Below, piece by piece: positions 21,340 to 32,578 of a DNA stretch of 64,000 nt. The notes under the pieces are model-generated. The model ran no database searches and was not told where the DNA came from. It saw nothing but the letters and a program-made list of their open reading frames with translations. Source of the DNA: Pleurodeles waltl (lineage: Eukaryota; Chordata; Amphibia; Caudata; Salamandridae); the NCBI RefSeq assembly GCF_031143425.1, contig NC_090450.1, forward strand, positions 166,463,486-166,527,485, given 5' to 3'. How positions within the stretch are numbered: position 1 is the first letter of the stretch; each line of letters starts with the position of its first letter. Made by a program: the position numbers and the translations under genes.

Positions 21340-21905
21340 ACGTTTAGCTTGCCCATTATAAATAGTGGTTCATAATATCATAGACTACTGTTTTGTTTCT
21401 GAAATCCAATTGCAAAGCATTGAAAGCTTACAGACTTTCAATTTGGGGTGGTAATGAGTTTACAAAAAGGAAGAAGTCCCCATGCGCTGTCCCTTTTGTG
21501 AATGTAATACAAACATTTGTTGGGGATTAGGTTGTGGTCCAGGGTACCACTGCTAATTCTCAAACAAAACTTTCAAAAAAACCTTTCTTTTTAAATGCAG
21601 CCATATTTCTTTTAAGGAAAACGAACTGCCTAAAAATAATAATGTTTACTCTATTTAAATGCTGATCTCAGGAGGCCACCACCCCCTTGATAGCATCCAA
21701 TCAATTGTGTCACAATTCACAAACTACCTCTTTTGAATAGTGATAAGGTAGGTTGGGATGCGACCCAATATGATTCGAATTTTGGGAACCAGTCTATTAG
21801 TATGTAGGTCAGATCACAAAATTATTTGCTGTTCACAAAAAGTTGGCAGGTAGTTTGCAACCATGTTTAAATAAATAGAGATTTCGTACATCAGGCCCCT
21901 AGAGT
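21340..21905. repeat. Decayed copy of a hairpin-rich interspersed repeat
   Basis: Shares order and motifs with 24575-25095: a TTTGTGAATGT block, GTGGTCCAGGGTACCACTG, CTTTTAAGGAAAACG, CTGATCTCAGGAGGCCACCACC, GATGCGACCCA and a final ACATCAGGCCC. It is more degraded, and no termini can be set. Confidence 0.5.
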
Positions 21906-22727
21906 TTTGAAAAATGGTTTGGAAAAATTAGATGCTGCATTGATTTTACATAATAATATTTCTTGGTCTCAAGAATAATATAGTTACATTTCCACATTTC
22001 CCTGAGATAAGCACATTTAACCTGTAGTTAATATTAGCTTTACCTTTGCTTTTCCTGTTTTCTCAACAGTAATTTATATTGTTGAAATTCATCTGTAAAT
22101 CATTCACACCTAATATATGTGATGCTGAGAGATATTACCTTATCTTAAGGAGTCTTTCAGATATCATTGTTATGCACAAAGCTTGAGCCCGACAAGGTGC
22201 TCATCTCCAGACCCATAAAGTCAGCTACACATTTTCTCAATGATATGTTCAACTGGTCAGACCAACATTTTGACTACATAATGTACAAAAAATTACAAAG
22301 CTTTGTTTTGATTTGCCCTGTGAGGAAATACAGGGGATGGCAAGCTTGACGAGAAATTGATCCCACCGTGAATGGGCACTGAGTCCCCAACAAATGACCT
22401 AATTACATAATTACATAATTTTGGTGAATGATAAACCACAGAGTAAGGCTGCAACAAATATTAATGTGATACACAGGTCTGCGAAAAGTGACCTAGATCA
22501 TTCAAGCAATAAACCATGGGCTCCTCAAAGTAGATTTGAAAATATTGACTAGAATCCTTACAGCACATTTAGATTGTAAAGTAACTGAAATTAATTTTGA
22601 ATCCAGATCAAATGGGTGCCATTAAAAGTAGATCTAAGCAAACGTTGTGTAATTTGCTTTTCTGTAGTAACAAGAATTTGTGTATAATTATGCAAAATGC
22701 AAATCTGTGAGTTAGTGTTATATTACA
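21906..22727. other. Unassigned interval
   Basis: A/T-rich sequence with no recognised gene. Confidence 0.3.
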
Positions 22728-22757
22728 GCATGAAATGATTCCTCCTGTCAGTTTTCA

Positions 22758-24159
22758 GCAGTCGAAGTGCCAGGCATAAAACAGGAACATTTATACAAAT
22801 TTTGTGGACCTGATCAAAGCCTTTGACACCATTAGTCGTGAGGGGTTATGGTGGATCATGCTGCCCAGGCAAATTCATCAGTATGGTGCACCAGTTCCAC
22901 AAAGGCATGCTTGCTCGAGTATTTGACAATGCAGACTCCTCCAATGCCTTGCCAGTCACCAACGGAGTCAAGCAAGGCTGTGTACTGGCACCCATGCTTT
23001 TCAGCATGATGTTCTCAGCCATGCTGTCAGATGCCTTCTGCGATGACAAAGAAACCAGCATCAAGATCAGATATAGGACTGATTGCAGGCTCTTCAACCT
23101 GCAGAGACTACAGGCCAAGACCAATTTTGAAGATGAATCTGTGCGCGACTTCCTGTTTGCAGATGACTGCACACTCAATGCTGCACAGAGGTCCAGATAA
23201 AGCAGAGCATGAACCACTTTTCCACTACCTGCAGAAAGTTCGGCCTCACAATCAGTACCAAGAAGACTGAGGCCTTGCATCAGCCCGCACCGCAGAAAAA
23301 TTATGCGGAACCAACTATCACCACTGAAGGAGAAAACGTGAAGGCTGTTGATAAGTTTACATACCTCGGCAGCACACTCTCCAGATCTGTGAACATTGAC
23401 GATGAGGTGCACACACGCATCGCCAAGGTAAGCTCTGCATTTGGATGGTTGCAGGAGTCAGTGTGGGAGAGGAGAGGTGTCAAACTGTCCACAAAGCTGA
23501 AGATGTACAAGGCAGTCCGACGGCCCACACTACTGTATACCTGTGAAACATGGACAGTGTACAGCAAACCATGCTAAAAAGCTGAATCGCTTCCATATGA
23601 ACTGCTTAATAAGGCTGCTGAAAATTACGTGGCAGGACAAAGTTCCAGATACAGATGTCCTCTCTCAAGCTGGTCTGCCAAGTATCTACACCCTGCTGAG
23701 GAGAGCCCAAGTCAGGTGGGCAGACGACCTTGTACTTATGCCAGAAATATGTCTCCCCTAGAAACTGTTCTATGGTGAACTGGCGGAAAGAAACACACAC
23801 AAGGTGGGCAGAAAAATAATTTCAAGGACACGTTGAAAGCTTCTCTGAAGAGCTTTGGCATTGTCCTGGACTCCTGGGAAATCCTAGCATAAGACTGCCC
23901 CACCTGACGAAGCCGTATCAGCAAAGGCACTCCCTCCTATGAGTAGATCAGGATTGCAGAGGTGCAGAAGAAGTGTGAGCTGCACAAATCTATAGCCAAC
24001 TGTTAGCCAACCAACCCAGGAGATCACTTGTGCCTACCGTGCAGGAGAGCTTTCTGAGCGCACAACGGACTGATCACACCTCAACACACCGTACCTAGTC
24101 AACTTACTCAACGTGATGTCCTTGGTCATCGTTGACAAATGATGAATGAACGAACAATA
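22758..24159 (+). mobile_element. 5'-truncated RTE-like LINE with 30-bp target duplication
   Basis: Flanked by direct repeats 22728-22757 and 24160-24189, which share CCTCCTGTCAGTTTTCA and about 26 of 30 positions. The 3' end has an ATGAATGAACGAACAA-type A-rich repeat tail. It holds the reverse-transcriptase relic described next. The target duplication and tail show an insertion by target-primed reverse transcription. Confidence 0.8.
22800..23760 (+). pseudogene. Reverse transcriptase of the RTE-like LINE
   Basis: Order on the plus strand: FVDLIKAFDTISREGLW (22800), then after a frameshift FHKGMLARVFDNADSS (about 22890), GVKQGCVLAPMLFSMMF (22966), FLFADDCTLNAA (23152; catalytic Asp pair present). 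A stop near 23200 follows, then KFGLTISTKKTEALH (about 23235), KFTYLGSTLS (about 23350), the C-terminal RRPTLLYTCETWTVY (23520) and a LRRAQVRWADDL block (23695). Clade placement is by the VKQGCVLAPxLFSxMFS and YLGSTLSR signatures and is tentative. Endonuclease and N-terminus are missing through 5' truncation. Confidence 0.8.
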
Positions 24160-24189
24160 GCATAAAATGCCTCCTCCTGTCAGTTTTCA

Positions 24190-24574
24190 AAAGGTTGCAG
24201 TTCTTATTCAAAATGGAACCATAAAACATAGTTTCTGCAAACAGCAGCCAATCTCGTTCTGTTTTTTGTGTTTTCCCCGTTCTACTACACTATAATTTTG
24301 CAGTAAATGTTGGAGTAATTATGTAACATTGCATGATGGCAAAGTTCCAACATTTTCACGTAAAAAGCATAACACAAAATTTACAAAATTACTTGACTTA
24401 GATCAGCTTAGTTTAAATTTAATCCTGGTCTAATTAAAAGCTGACATGGTAGTACACACTTGTGTGTTATTTTAAATACAATAAATCAAAACACAAAATC
24501 CAAATGATAAATTGAATTGTTAAGTTTAGATGCATTCAACCAAACTGAAAATTTCTACTGAAGAAATATTTGCC
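24190..24574. other. Unassigned interval
   Basis: No recognised gene or repeat. Confidence 0.3.
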
Positions 24575-25095
24575 TCTCCAAAACAGGTCCGGATTCACAA
24601 AAAGTCCCCATAGTCACTGGGGAGCATCCGCAGTGTGACTGAATCGCTGCTGTAAGAACTACAGTGCAGAGATTCCACCACAAGTGTAGCGACTTCATGG
24701 GACCCCTTCCACTTTGTGAATGTTGCCAAAAAGGGTTTTTCAGAGAAGGTAGTGGTCCAATGGACCACTGCCTACTCTGAAAAACCGAAACCAAATGGTT
24801 TTGTTATTTTTTTTTATTTTGCAACTCGTTTTCCTTTAAGGAAAACTGGCTGCAAAATAAAAATAAAAACTGCCTTATTTAAAAAGCAGTCCCAGACATG
24901 GAGGTCTGCTGACTTCAGCAGGCCACCATCCCTGTGAGTGCAGGGACTTGCTATGGGGTCGCAAAATGCGACCAACCTCATTAAAATGAATCAGGTGGGT
25001 CTTTGCGACCCCATAGCGACTCGCAGTCGGTGTCTGAGACACCGTACTGCATCCGATTTTGCGAATCGGAAATTGCTACATCTGGCCCTTAATGT
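24575..25095. mobile_element. Hairpin-rich non-autonomous element
   Basis: Several self-complementary segments in a row: CAGAGAAGGTAGTGGTCC with its inverse (about 24739-24778), TTTTCCTTTAAGGAAAA (24828-24844) and GCTATGGGGTCGCAAA with its inverse (about 24951-25018). The possible termini GGTCCGGATTCA (about 24587) and the complement of ACATCTGGCCC (25078-25088) are weakly inverted. No coding capacity. A related decayed copy lies at 21340-21905. Confidence 0.55.
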
Positions 25096-25304
25096 GGAAA
25101 AAGCATACTGTTTTTACTGTATCATGAGTTTTTTGGTGTGCTGAACATCAAATTCCTCACATTATTCCCAAATAACTCATAATAGGTGCTATTTAATCTC
25201 CCAATTCAAAACATACTCCCTGGTATCATTATTTTCCAGGTGCAATAAATAACACCTAAACTCATAATCTGGCCATATGTATCCTAATTTTGGTTAAATA
25301 CATT

Positions 25305-25484
25305 GGGGGTTATTACAACTTTGGAGGAGGTGTTAATCCGTCCCAAATGTGACGGATATACCACCAGCCGTATTACGAGTTCCATAGGATATAATGGACT
25401 CATAATACGGCTGGTGGTATATCTGTCACTTTACCATCACTTTTGGGACGGATTAACACCTCCTCCAAAGTTGTAATAACCCCC
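25305..25484. mobile_element. Near-perfect palindromic MITE (180 bp)
   Basis: Starts GGGGGTTATTACAACTTTGG and ends with the inverse. The two halves match almost throughout, around a short asymmetric centre AGTTCCATAGGATATAATGG. It is flanked by ATT at 25302-25304 and ATT at 25485-25487, a 3-bp target duplication as for Harbinger elements. Same centre and similar arms as 39361-39531. Confidence 0.85.
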
Positions 25485-25487
25485 ATT

Positions 25488-27099
25488 GTTCTAAAATAGA
25501 CACACTTGACAAGCAGCATAGTATTTCCTTTTGATGAACAGGGTTAAGTAAGTTTGAACAAACAAGCAGTGGTAAAGTTTGGTCTAACATAACAAAACAC
25601 CTTGCTGCAGCGAATAAACAAATACAAAATATATATAATTTTTAGTGTACAATGCATCTGTAAAATGGAGAATACACTGTGTGGTGCGTCAGTGTATATT
25701 TGAGATATAAAATAGTTCCTCATGGACTACAATGTAATCTCGTTATAGGAAGTGAAATGATATACTAAACTGCCATGATAGTGTGGTGTGGGAGAATTCT
25801 CACCCAGAGTATATTTTAAAGAATTGCTAGCAATAGGAAATTCAAACAACTGTTCGGCCAAGTCATAGCTAAAACATTACTGGGGGTAGGCCAAAGAAAA
25901 GAGCTATACCGTACAGCGCAGAGTGGACCCAAAGGGAAGTTGCTCACTACCTTCAGCAATTCAAAAGTGAAAAAATAGTGCAGGGGCACCCCAAAACCCA
26001 AATTTTGTAATGGATGCAGAACACCATTGCTTTTGAGTCTAGATTTCAACAATTTATAATCTGTCATATGAATCATTTACTTTACATAACAAATCAATCA
26101 GCAAAATGATGAGATTCTAGAAAATAGAATTTCATCATCTCAATATAATAATCATAATACAGTCCTCTCATACTTTTAAATACATCCCACGCATATAACC
26201 TCAATCTAAGTACAACCATAGGAAAAACAACAAATTGATGAAATTATAAAGAAGAAAGTATCATCTCAATCCAATATTCATATTGGAATTCTTCAGCAAA
26301 AATATAATCATTTGTCTCCCCGTATATTATTATTTTTTGCTAAAAAAATATCACTGGTAACATAACAAAAACTTGCTAACCAATGCCAACATTTTTACTT
26401 TAATCACTCCTATCGTTTGCAGATTTTAGAGCCAAAATGATCCTATAAGCCAATTAAAGACCTCAAATAGGGATTATGGCTAGTCAGTTGAAGGCTTTGA
26501 ATCAAACAAATTACGATGGGTTCAAATTCCTTTCTGGGGCATGGGCACCTTTACTCTGAATAGTCAGGTGAAGGCACTGGCGTTCGAGATTGCAAAACTC
26601 CAGACTCCGGGGTAAAATAATGTTATTTAGATACTGTACTCGCATTTGAAAAAAAATAAACTTTTCTTCTTTCTACTTTATACACATTTATTCTGTGCAC
26701 GTTTACAAATAAGATATTATGGAAAGTAAATAAGAACGATGTTGTGGAGCCATTACTGTTTTGTTTACTTTGTAACGGGCTTTTACAGTTTTTAGAATGT
26801 AGTTTATTGTGTTTACATTACAAAGCACTTTGCCTTCTCATCGTGCCTCGCAATTCTGAACTCCATTCAGTTTCAACCATGTAACATGTTATCTCTAGGA
26901 GGGTTTGAACACATCCCGAAAGATGGTGTGATAATCTGTCAGTGCAGATAAAAACTCGGATGAACACAAAGCTTTGAAGCAAAGTAGTGTAGCAAACAAA
27001 GCTGCTCTGCTTCATTGTGTTAACTGGAGAGAGTAGAACCGTATCTAGGAAGAAGTGTCACAGTTCTGCTCTCTCTATGAGCTGTAAGACAAGAGGAGG
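25488..27099. other. A/T-rich interval without recognised genes
   Basis: Long A/T-rich stretches (26100-26350, 26640-26800). No exon, LINE or terminal repeat recognised. A tRNA B-box-like string GGTTCAAATTCC at 26519-26530 has no matching A box or fold. Confidence 0.35.
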
Positions 27100-27109
27100 G
27101 TGTCCCAAC

Positions 27110-27600
27110 AACCCCTTGTGAGATTGGGTAGTGATAGCCAATGCAGGGACCCTTGCACCATGGTACAAGAGTATCTGTGTTGTGGTCATCGCAGTTTTTG
27201 TGCAGGAAGGGTTCCCATGTTGCACAAAAACTATGCTGAAAGGTAATTTCCTCTTTACATGTGTGCTTGCAAAATGCATTCAGCACCAGGAGAAATTACA
27301 TTATTTATCCTTAGTATGCTAGTGCAGGGTTTTGGTACAAATCTATGTCTACAAGTCTTTGTAGACTTCAAACTATGTGTGTGAATGCACGGTAACGCTC
27401 ATGCAACACACGTAAAATGCTCCCTTGACACAAAGTAATGCAGAACAGCTCATTGTGCTGCGTTGGATTAAATGTGGTTCCAAAACAACACAAAACACAA
27501 TTTGCATTGGTTTGTAAATACTAATCTGGATTTTGCGTCAGGTCTACGTTAAAAAAGTAACGCAAGGTGAAATCTTTAAAAATCTGGGCCATAGCGTTGA
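27110..27600. mobile_element. Diverged MITE of the 43879-44519 family
   Basis: Shares ACCCTTGCACCATGGTACAAG, CAGTTTTTGTGCAGGAAGG, TTGCACAAAAAC, TTTCCTCTTTACATGTGTGC and GTAAATACTAATCTGG-like blocks in the same order as the complete element. It ends about 190 bp upstream of the host start codon, so the promoter of that gene is close to or partly built from repeat sequence. Confidence 0.5.
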
Positions 27601-27787
27601 ACGATCAACACATGTTGATTGTAACAGAGTAAGTGCTGTGCAAAGTGGGGAGTTGTGAGGAAACTGGGCAAGTGTCCAAGTATTACAAAAGCTTAACGCT
27701 CCGCACTCAGTATATGCTGACTGGTAGCTATTCGACTCCAGGAGGGACGGTAATGCAAGCGGTGCTGAAAGGGCTGAGCCGTTAAAC
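27601..27787 (+). promoter_or_regulatory. Probable promoter and 5' UTR of the AADAC-like gene
   Basis: The 187 bp between the repeat and the start codon. A weak TATA-like CAGTATATGCTG lies near 27708. No other core promoter element is clear, and the transcription start cannot be fixed from sequence. Confidence 0.35.
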
Positions 27788-27925
27788 ATGGCAAGTAAGC
27801 TGTTGTTCTTCGTATTTGTGGCGGCTCTCCTGGCCTATTACGTGTACATACCGCTACCAGATAATGTCGAGGAGAGTTGGAAAGTACGACTGATAGATAC
27901 TGCTTTTAGAACTTTGGGTCATGCG
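27788..27925 (+). CDS. First coding exon, arylacetamide deacetylase-like gene
   Basis: AADAC/NCEH1-family proteins are endoplasmic-reticulum esterases of the hormone-sensitive-lipase-like alpha/beta hydrolase group, held by an N-terminal signal anchor with the catalytic domain in the lumen. This exon has 46 codons from ATG (context AAACATGG) to GGTCATGCG|GTAAGT, a consensus donor in phase 0. The product starts with a hydrophobic segment (residues 5-20, FFVFVAALLAYYVY) followed by IPLPDNVEESWKVR, the diagnostic AYYxYxPLPxxVxxPW signature right after the anchor. A later DTAFRTLG resembles NCEH1 DATFRGAQ. AADAC versus NCEH1 orthology cannot be settled from one exon. The HGGG oxyanion motif and the catalytic residues would be on later exons, which I did not find. 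The frame is intact, so this is probably a live host gene. Confidence 0.85.
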
Positions 27926-27931
27926 GTAAGT
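27926..27931 (+). other. Splice donor of the AADAC-like exon
   Basis: GTAAGT directly follows codon 46, a full match to the 5' splice consensus. If the gene is intact, the intron continues past the right edge of the window. Confidence 0.8.
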
Positions 27932-28399
27932 TACAATTACCTTCGATGTTTGATTTGAATTGATAGGTGAAATTAATATTAATAAAAGTGTGACTGGATC
28001 TGCAATATGTTTTTTACTTTGTACATGTGAGAAACTAGTGTCTTAGTAAATGACAGGTAGTGTTTAATAATTTAGCATAAATAAACTACTTAACACAGGG
28101 CTACCGAGGCAAGGATAATCCAAGTTGTGAAAAGGATAGATATAAATAGTTGCAGCTAAATATGGAAGTGCTGAAGGTAGCGATAAAATGAAATGTAGCA
28201 GAGTGCCTGATTTATGTTCGAGTTCCAAACGCTACGCAGCTCTTTTTAAACGGCTGGAGTGCAAACACGTTCCAAAATCCAGCCAGCGTTCCAGTTATCT
28301 TTTTTGGGAGTTTCTTGAGTTACAGTGCCGGATCACAACATTTTGACTGGCACTACTTATTTTTATTTTTTTGTTAATTATAGGCTTGCTAAGGTGCTA

Positions 28400-28640
28400 A
28401 TGTGTGAGAAGATATGTGTCAAGGGCTATCACATTGCTTTTTTGTGGTGCGATGCTCTGTATTGTTGTTTTGTGCTATTGTGTTTTCATGCTGCATTTTC
28501 CATTGTGTTATTGTGTGGTACTGTGGTTGTTGTGTTTAGTTCATTTTTGACGGTCTGATAGGTTGTGCCCTGTTATGTTTTTTTGCGTTGTTTTGTCTTG
28601 CTTTGTGTTTCATCACTGTTTTTTGTTGTGTTGTGCTCTA
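28400..28640. repeat. T/G-rich low-complexity stretch
   Basis: Irregular TTGTG/TTTTGTG repeats. The frame 28325-28558 across it has a hydrophobic Cys/Phe/Val-rich translation due to composition only. Confidence 0.6.
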
Positions 28641-29640
28641 TAACACAAGCACTTAAAACTCCAGCTAGCCCTACGTTGGAATTTCCAGTATTCACTTTAA
28701 GTGATATGGCGCTAGTTCTGAAAAATGTTTTCAATCAGTAACTGGATGTTTGTTTAAATGCAACTGTAAAACTACCGCATAAGTCACTAGCAAATTTGGC
28801 AAAGACTTGCAGTTTCAGTGATGATTCGCAATTGTCTATTTACGTTTGCAAGCCTAACCTATGTAAACAACAATTTCTGGTGAGTTCAAACCCATTTTTA
28901 CAATTCACAAACGTTTATTTTGCACTCATAGGAGGACAAGTACATCTTGAAAATTTTGATTCAACCAGAAACCTACGGTTGTTGGTGTTCACAAATAATG
29001 TTCTCCCTCTTTCCCAGCATGGATATGTTCAGAGATTTACTTCTGTAAAAGTTTGGAGTAAATTTTCTTTAAAGGTATAAAGGGGAATGAAGCACTCCAC
29101 AGAATTCATTGATTGTAGGGAAAGCGTTTCTACAAGTGAAAGATGTTTTTCATAAGAAGAATGAAGGCGTAACAGTTAGCAAGCGCACTTGCTATGTTAT
29201 GTTTCTCATGCGAAAATATGCACATGTATATTTTAACCTTAGAAAAAGGATTTCACAAAACTTTTCCCAGATTACATATGGGTATTTTGCAGTGAGCATA
29301 ACCTGGAAATATTGTGCGAAATCAAAACAGTTGGAAACCTGCTCTCATGTGAGGTAGTAAACACACTGGTGAAGACCACAACTGGTTATGAGACCTAAAG
29401 TCTCTGGGTTTAAGATTTTTTTTATAAATACAGTCATCTTGCTAAGCAATGCAGGGCTCAATGCCTTCACCAGGAGAGGCTGTTACTTGCGCAGTTCCAT
29501 GTAGTGTATTCATTCTGAATTATCTAGACATTCTGCTAGGTTACAGGGGATTACATGAGAAAAGTAATTCTGTGTTAATTGTTTTATCGCACAAATGCCG
29601 CTTCATGTCTAAAATGGATGCAGGGATGCATCTTGCACTA
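28641..29640. other. Intronic interval without recognised features
   Basis: Inside the presumed first intron of the AADAC-like gene. No exon or repeat family recognised. Confidence 0.35.
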
Positions 29641-29646
29641 AGATAT

Positions 29647-29885
29647 AGCCTAAATGCAAAAGAACATGAATAGCGAGTGTGAGCAACTATTCACACTCGC
29701 TAGATATGCAGTTAGTGTAGGATTGTTCCCAATTTACTCTTGGCATTTAGGCTAGTCTCTTAGCTCAAAATGCATTTTCTGCTAAGAACATAGCAATAAA
29801 TGCAAAAGACTATAGACAGCAGCATGAGCAGCCATTCATGCTCACTAAATGTGCTCTCACTGTAATATTTCTTTCCCAAATTACT
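29647..29885. repeat. Two diverged repeat units, each with a hairpin
   Basis: Unit 1 (29647-29741) and unit 2 (29790-29885) share TAAATGCAAAAGA and a TTTACTCTT/ATTACTCTT end. Each has a hairpin with an 8-nt loop: TAGCGAGTGTGA with its inverse at 29671-29702 (12 bp) and AGCATGA with TCATGCT at 29821-29842 (7 bp). Two adjacent base pairs differ between units but remain paired. Confidence 0.6.
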
Positions 29886-30569
29886 CTTAATTACGTGAGC
29901 GGCCATAATAATTTTATTATTCGTAATTCCACGTCAATGAGTAGCACAGAATTGCTGAAATTACTCACATTACTCCAGCTTAATTAAATTTACTCCCAGG
30001 CCTAGCACCCACCCAACACTTAATGGAAACATTGGTCTTCATTTGTGAAATGAATCCAGTTGCAAACTCTAAATGATTGCAGCAGGAGAAGACTGAACTG
30101 CAAGCTGAACAAATCAACATGATGCTGTAGCTAACATGTCCAGGTGAAAGACCAAGCCAAAATGAGGAATTGCAAGTGAAATAAGAGCAGGATTGGTGAT
30201 TTTACATGTAATTTCCCATTTAAATGGACCTTCAGAGTCCAACTCATAATACCCAAGAATTTCACATAAAACAGAAATACAGAAACTCCCAGTATTGGTA
30301 ATTCTGGAGGTAGAAAACACCAGACCATTATATGGGCCACTCATAATGAGGACAATGAAGACTTTATTATCCAATTCATAAATCTCTTTATACATGTGAC
30401 AAAAAATAGTAGCATTTATAAATGAACATTCAATTTTGTGACTAAAAAATGCAATTTGTATTTGAAGATGTATTTACTCAGCTGTAAAATTGCACCAGTG
30501 TGTTGTCACTTTATGCATAAGTACATTTACTTGTTGGTGGCCTATTGTGAAATTTCTACAGTTTGTAGA
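29886..30569. other. Intronic interval without recognised features
   Basis: No exon or classified repeat seen. Confidence 0.3.
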
Positions 30570-30639
30570 CCTGCAAACCTGCAAAACCCAGGAATTGGCG
30601 AGTATATTGACAGTTACAATGCCCTGCCCAGCATGCTCA

Positions 30640-30676
30640 GAATGCGTACTGTCTGCTTTGCAGACAGTGTGCATTC
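30640..30676. repeat. 17-bp-stem hairpin
   Basis: GAATGCGTACTGTCTGC, a 3-nt loop, then GCAGACAGTGTGCATTC; the two imperfect positions would be G-U pairs in RNA. A second self-complementary segment, CCCTGTGCAGTG at 30798 with CACTGCAGGG at about 30861, lies 120 bp away, so both may belong to one hairpin-rich repeat (about 30570-30880). Confidence 0.6.
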
Positions 30677-32578
30677 CAAGGGTGCTGTAATACTACGGTA
30701 TTGGGAGAGCGGAGACCAATATTGTAGCACTGTTCCAGCCAGTAAATATCTTGATGTATATTCAAGTAGACTTTTGGTTGCAATTTAAACCAAAAAGCCC
30801 TGTGCAGTGGAGCTGGCCACCCTCGGTGCGTTAGGCCTTAGGCCAGGCTTAGTGGTCTTGCACTGCAGGGGTTGACCTACATGGCAGGAAGTGTGCAGGG
30901 ATTAGTTGCACGTGGTACATGATCAGATATCCCTAAAACTTCACTGAAAAAAGAGCAGTTATGATTATGAATTAAAACTGTCTGAAAATATACAAATGTA
31001 TATTATTCAGTGCTTATCACAGCTGTGTAGTTATAGTGTAGTGCACTTTCCATTAAAATGCATTTCTCCATTTGCCTATAACGTTAGACTGTGTAGACGG
31101 ATTTGCACAAAATGTGATAATCAATTAGTGTCATCCATTAACGTTTGGCATTCCAACTGTTCTTGAAGATCTGTACAGAAGAGAAGGATAAGTGGGGTAA
31201 AAATGTGTTTTCCCATGTTAGCTCCCAAATTGGTAAGTGTTTTAAACAGTTCCTGGATGGACTTCAAAAGGTTAACACTTTTGCATATCCTTACATTAAA
31301 ATTGTAACTCAGAGATTCACAACCCCTGACAATCACATTTTGAATTTTTTGAGAAGTGTTATTGGCTGGAGAAGGGTTCTGAAAAATGTTTTCCCATCAC
31401 CATGGAACTGATGAGTCAACACTGACTCACAAATTCTGTGTTGTGAAAAGAAAATCCAATGCTATGGGATCCATGCTTATAGGTGCCCAGCTGCAGGGGA
31501 GCCCTGAGGGGGTATGCAGAGGTATGGAAAAGTGAACTCCATTATCAGGCAAAAACATAGAAGTAGGGGCACAACTCGTGAGTCAAAGAAGGATAGCAAT
31601 CCAGTGAGCCACTATTTTAGGTGCCACAATCAACTGCCATTTTTGATTGGTACAGATATCCCCAGCAAAAGAAGAAACAACTTTGCTGGCCTTACCTGCT
31701 TGAAACGAGCTGCTCTTAAAACAGGACCCAAAAAGTTTTTTCTGGGAAAGGTATATAAGGTGCAAAACATTACAGTGTGAGTAGTGGTCTGAACTGAAGT
31801 TTTATCACACGTTCATGGGCCTAAGGTGCCATTGGATGCCCAGTCTTTAGGAAAGCTGATTAGTGGGAGAAAATAATTCAGCCTAAACCTGGATAAAAGC
31901 TGACAATTGTAAACATTATTGACCCAGGTCAGGTACGTTTCAATGGAATTAACAATTTGTATCAAACTGTGTGCACAAACGACTGTTTTCCACATTTCAA
32001 GCGCATCCTGACAGCAAAAAATTCCGTTTGACACACGAATAATCAGCCTACGCAATTTCTTCGGGGTGCATAAATAGGCTTGGGAAACCCAGAGCTGTCA
32101 GTTCAGACTTGATATAACTCAACCAGGGAATTCTCCCAGAAAGGCAATCTCTGATTATCAGCCTGTTAAGGTTTGGCTCACTCGTATACTACATTGAGAG
32201 TCAACATAGTAGGGGCCTAGGTTTGATGGCACCTGAAATGTATCTAAGTCCAAGCTCCTTGTGCAGGGCAAACGTTGAGGAACTTTGAAATACGCCCAGC
32301 AACCACCAAACAAACTGTTGTTCCTCTAGCTGAATGGAGCCACAGTTGTGGTACCCCCAGAAGTCACTACCTTAACAGTTTGCAGAGACACACTTAGCTT
32401 TGTAAATGTGAATCAAAGCTTTTAAGAGTTTCATACCCACCTTCAAATTCAAACCCAGCACCAAGCTGCATAATGTGACTAGGATAAGCCTTTTTGAAAG
32501 GAATAAGGGCCCCAGGAAGTCTTATAATTGAACAAAATACCCAAATAACTAATAGAAGGGACTTGGGTGAGCACTGAG

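Noticed and set aside
26519..26530. tRNA B-box-like string GGTTCAAATTCC
   Set aside because: No A box at proper distance and no cloverleaf; one match of this length is expected by chance.
28325..28558. 77-codon hydrophobic frame
   Set aside because: Lies in T/G-rich low-complexity DNA; no exon signals.
30114..30395. 93-codon minus-strand frame
   Set aside because: No similarity to known domains and no splice or start context; treated as chance.
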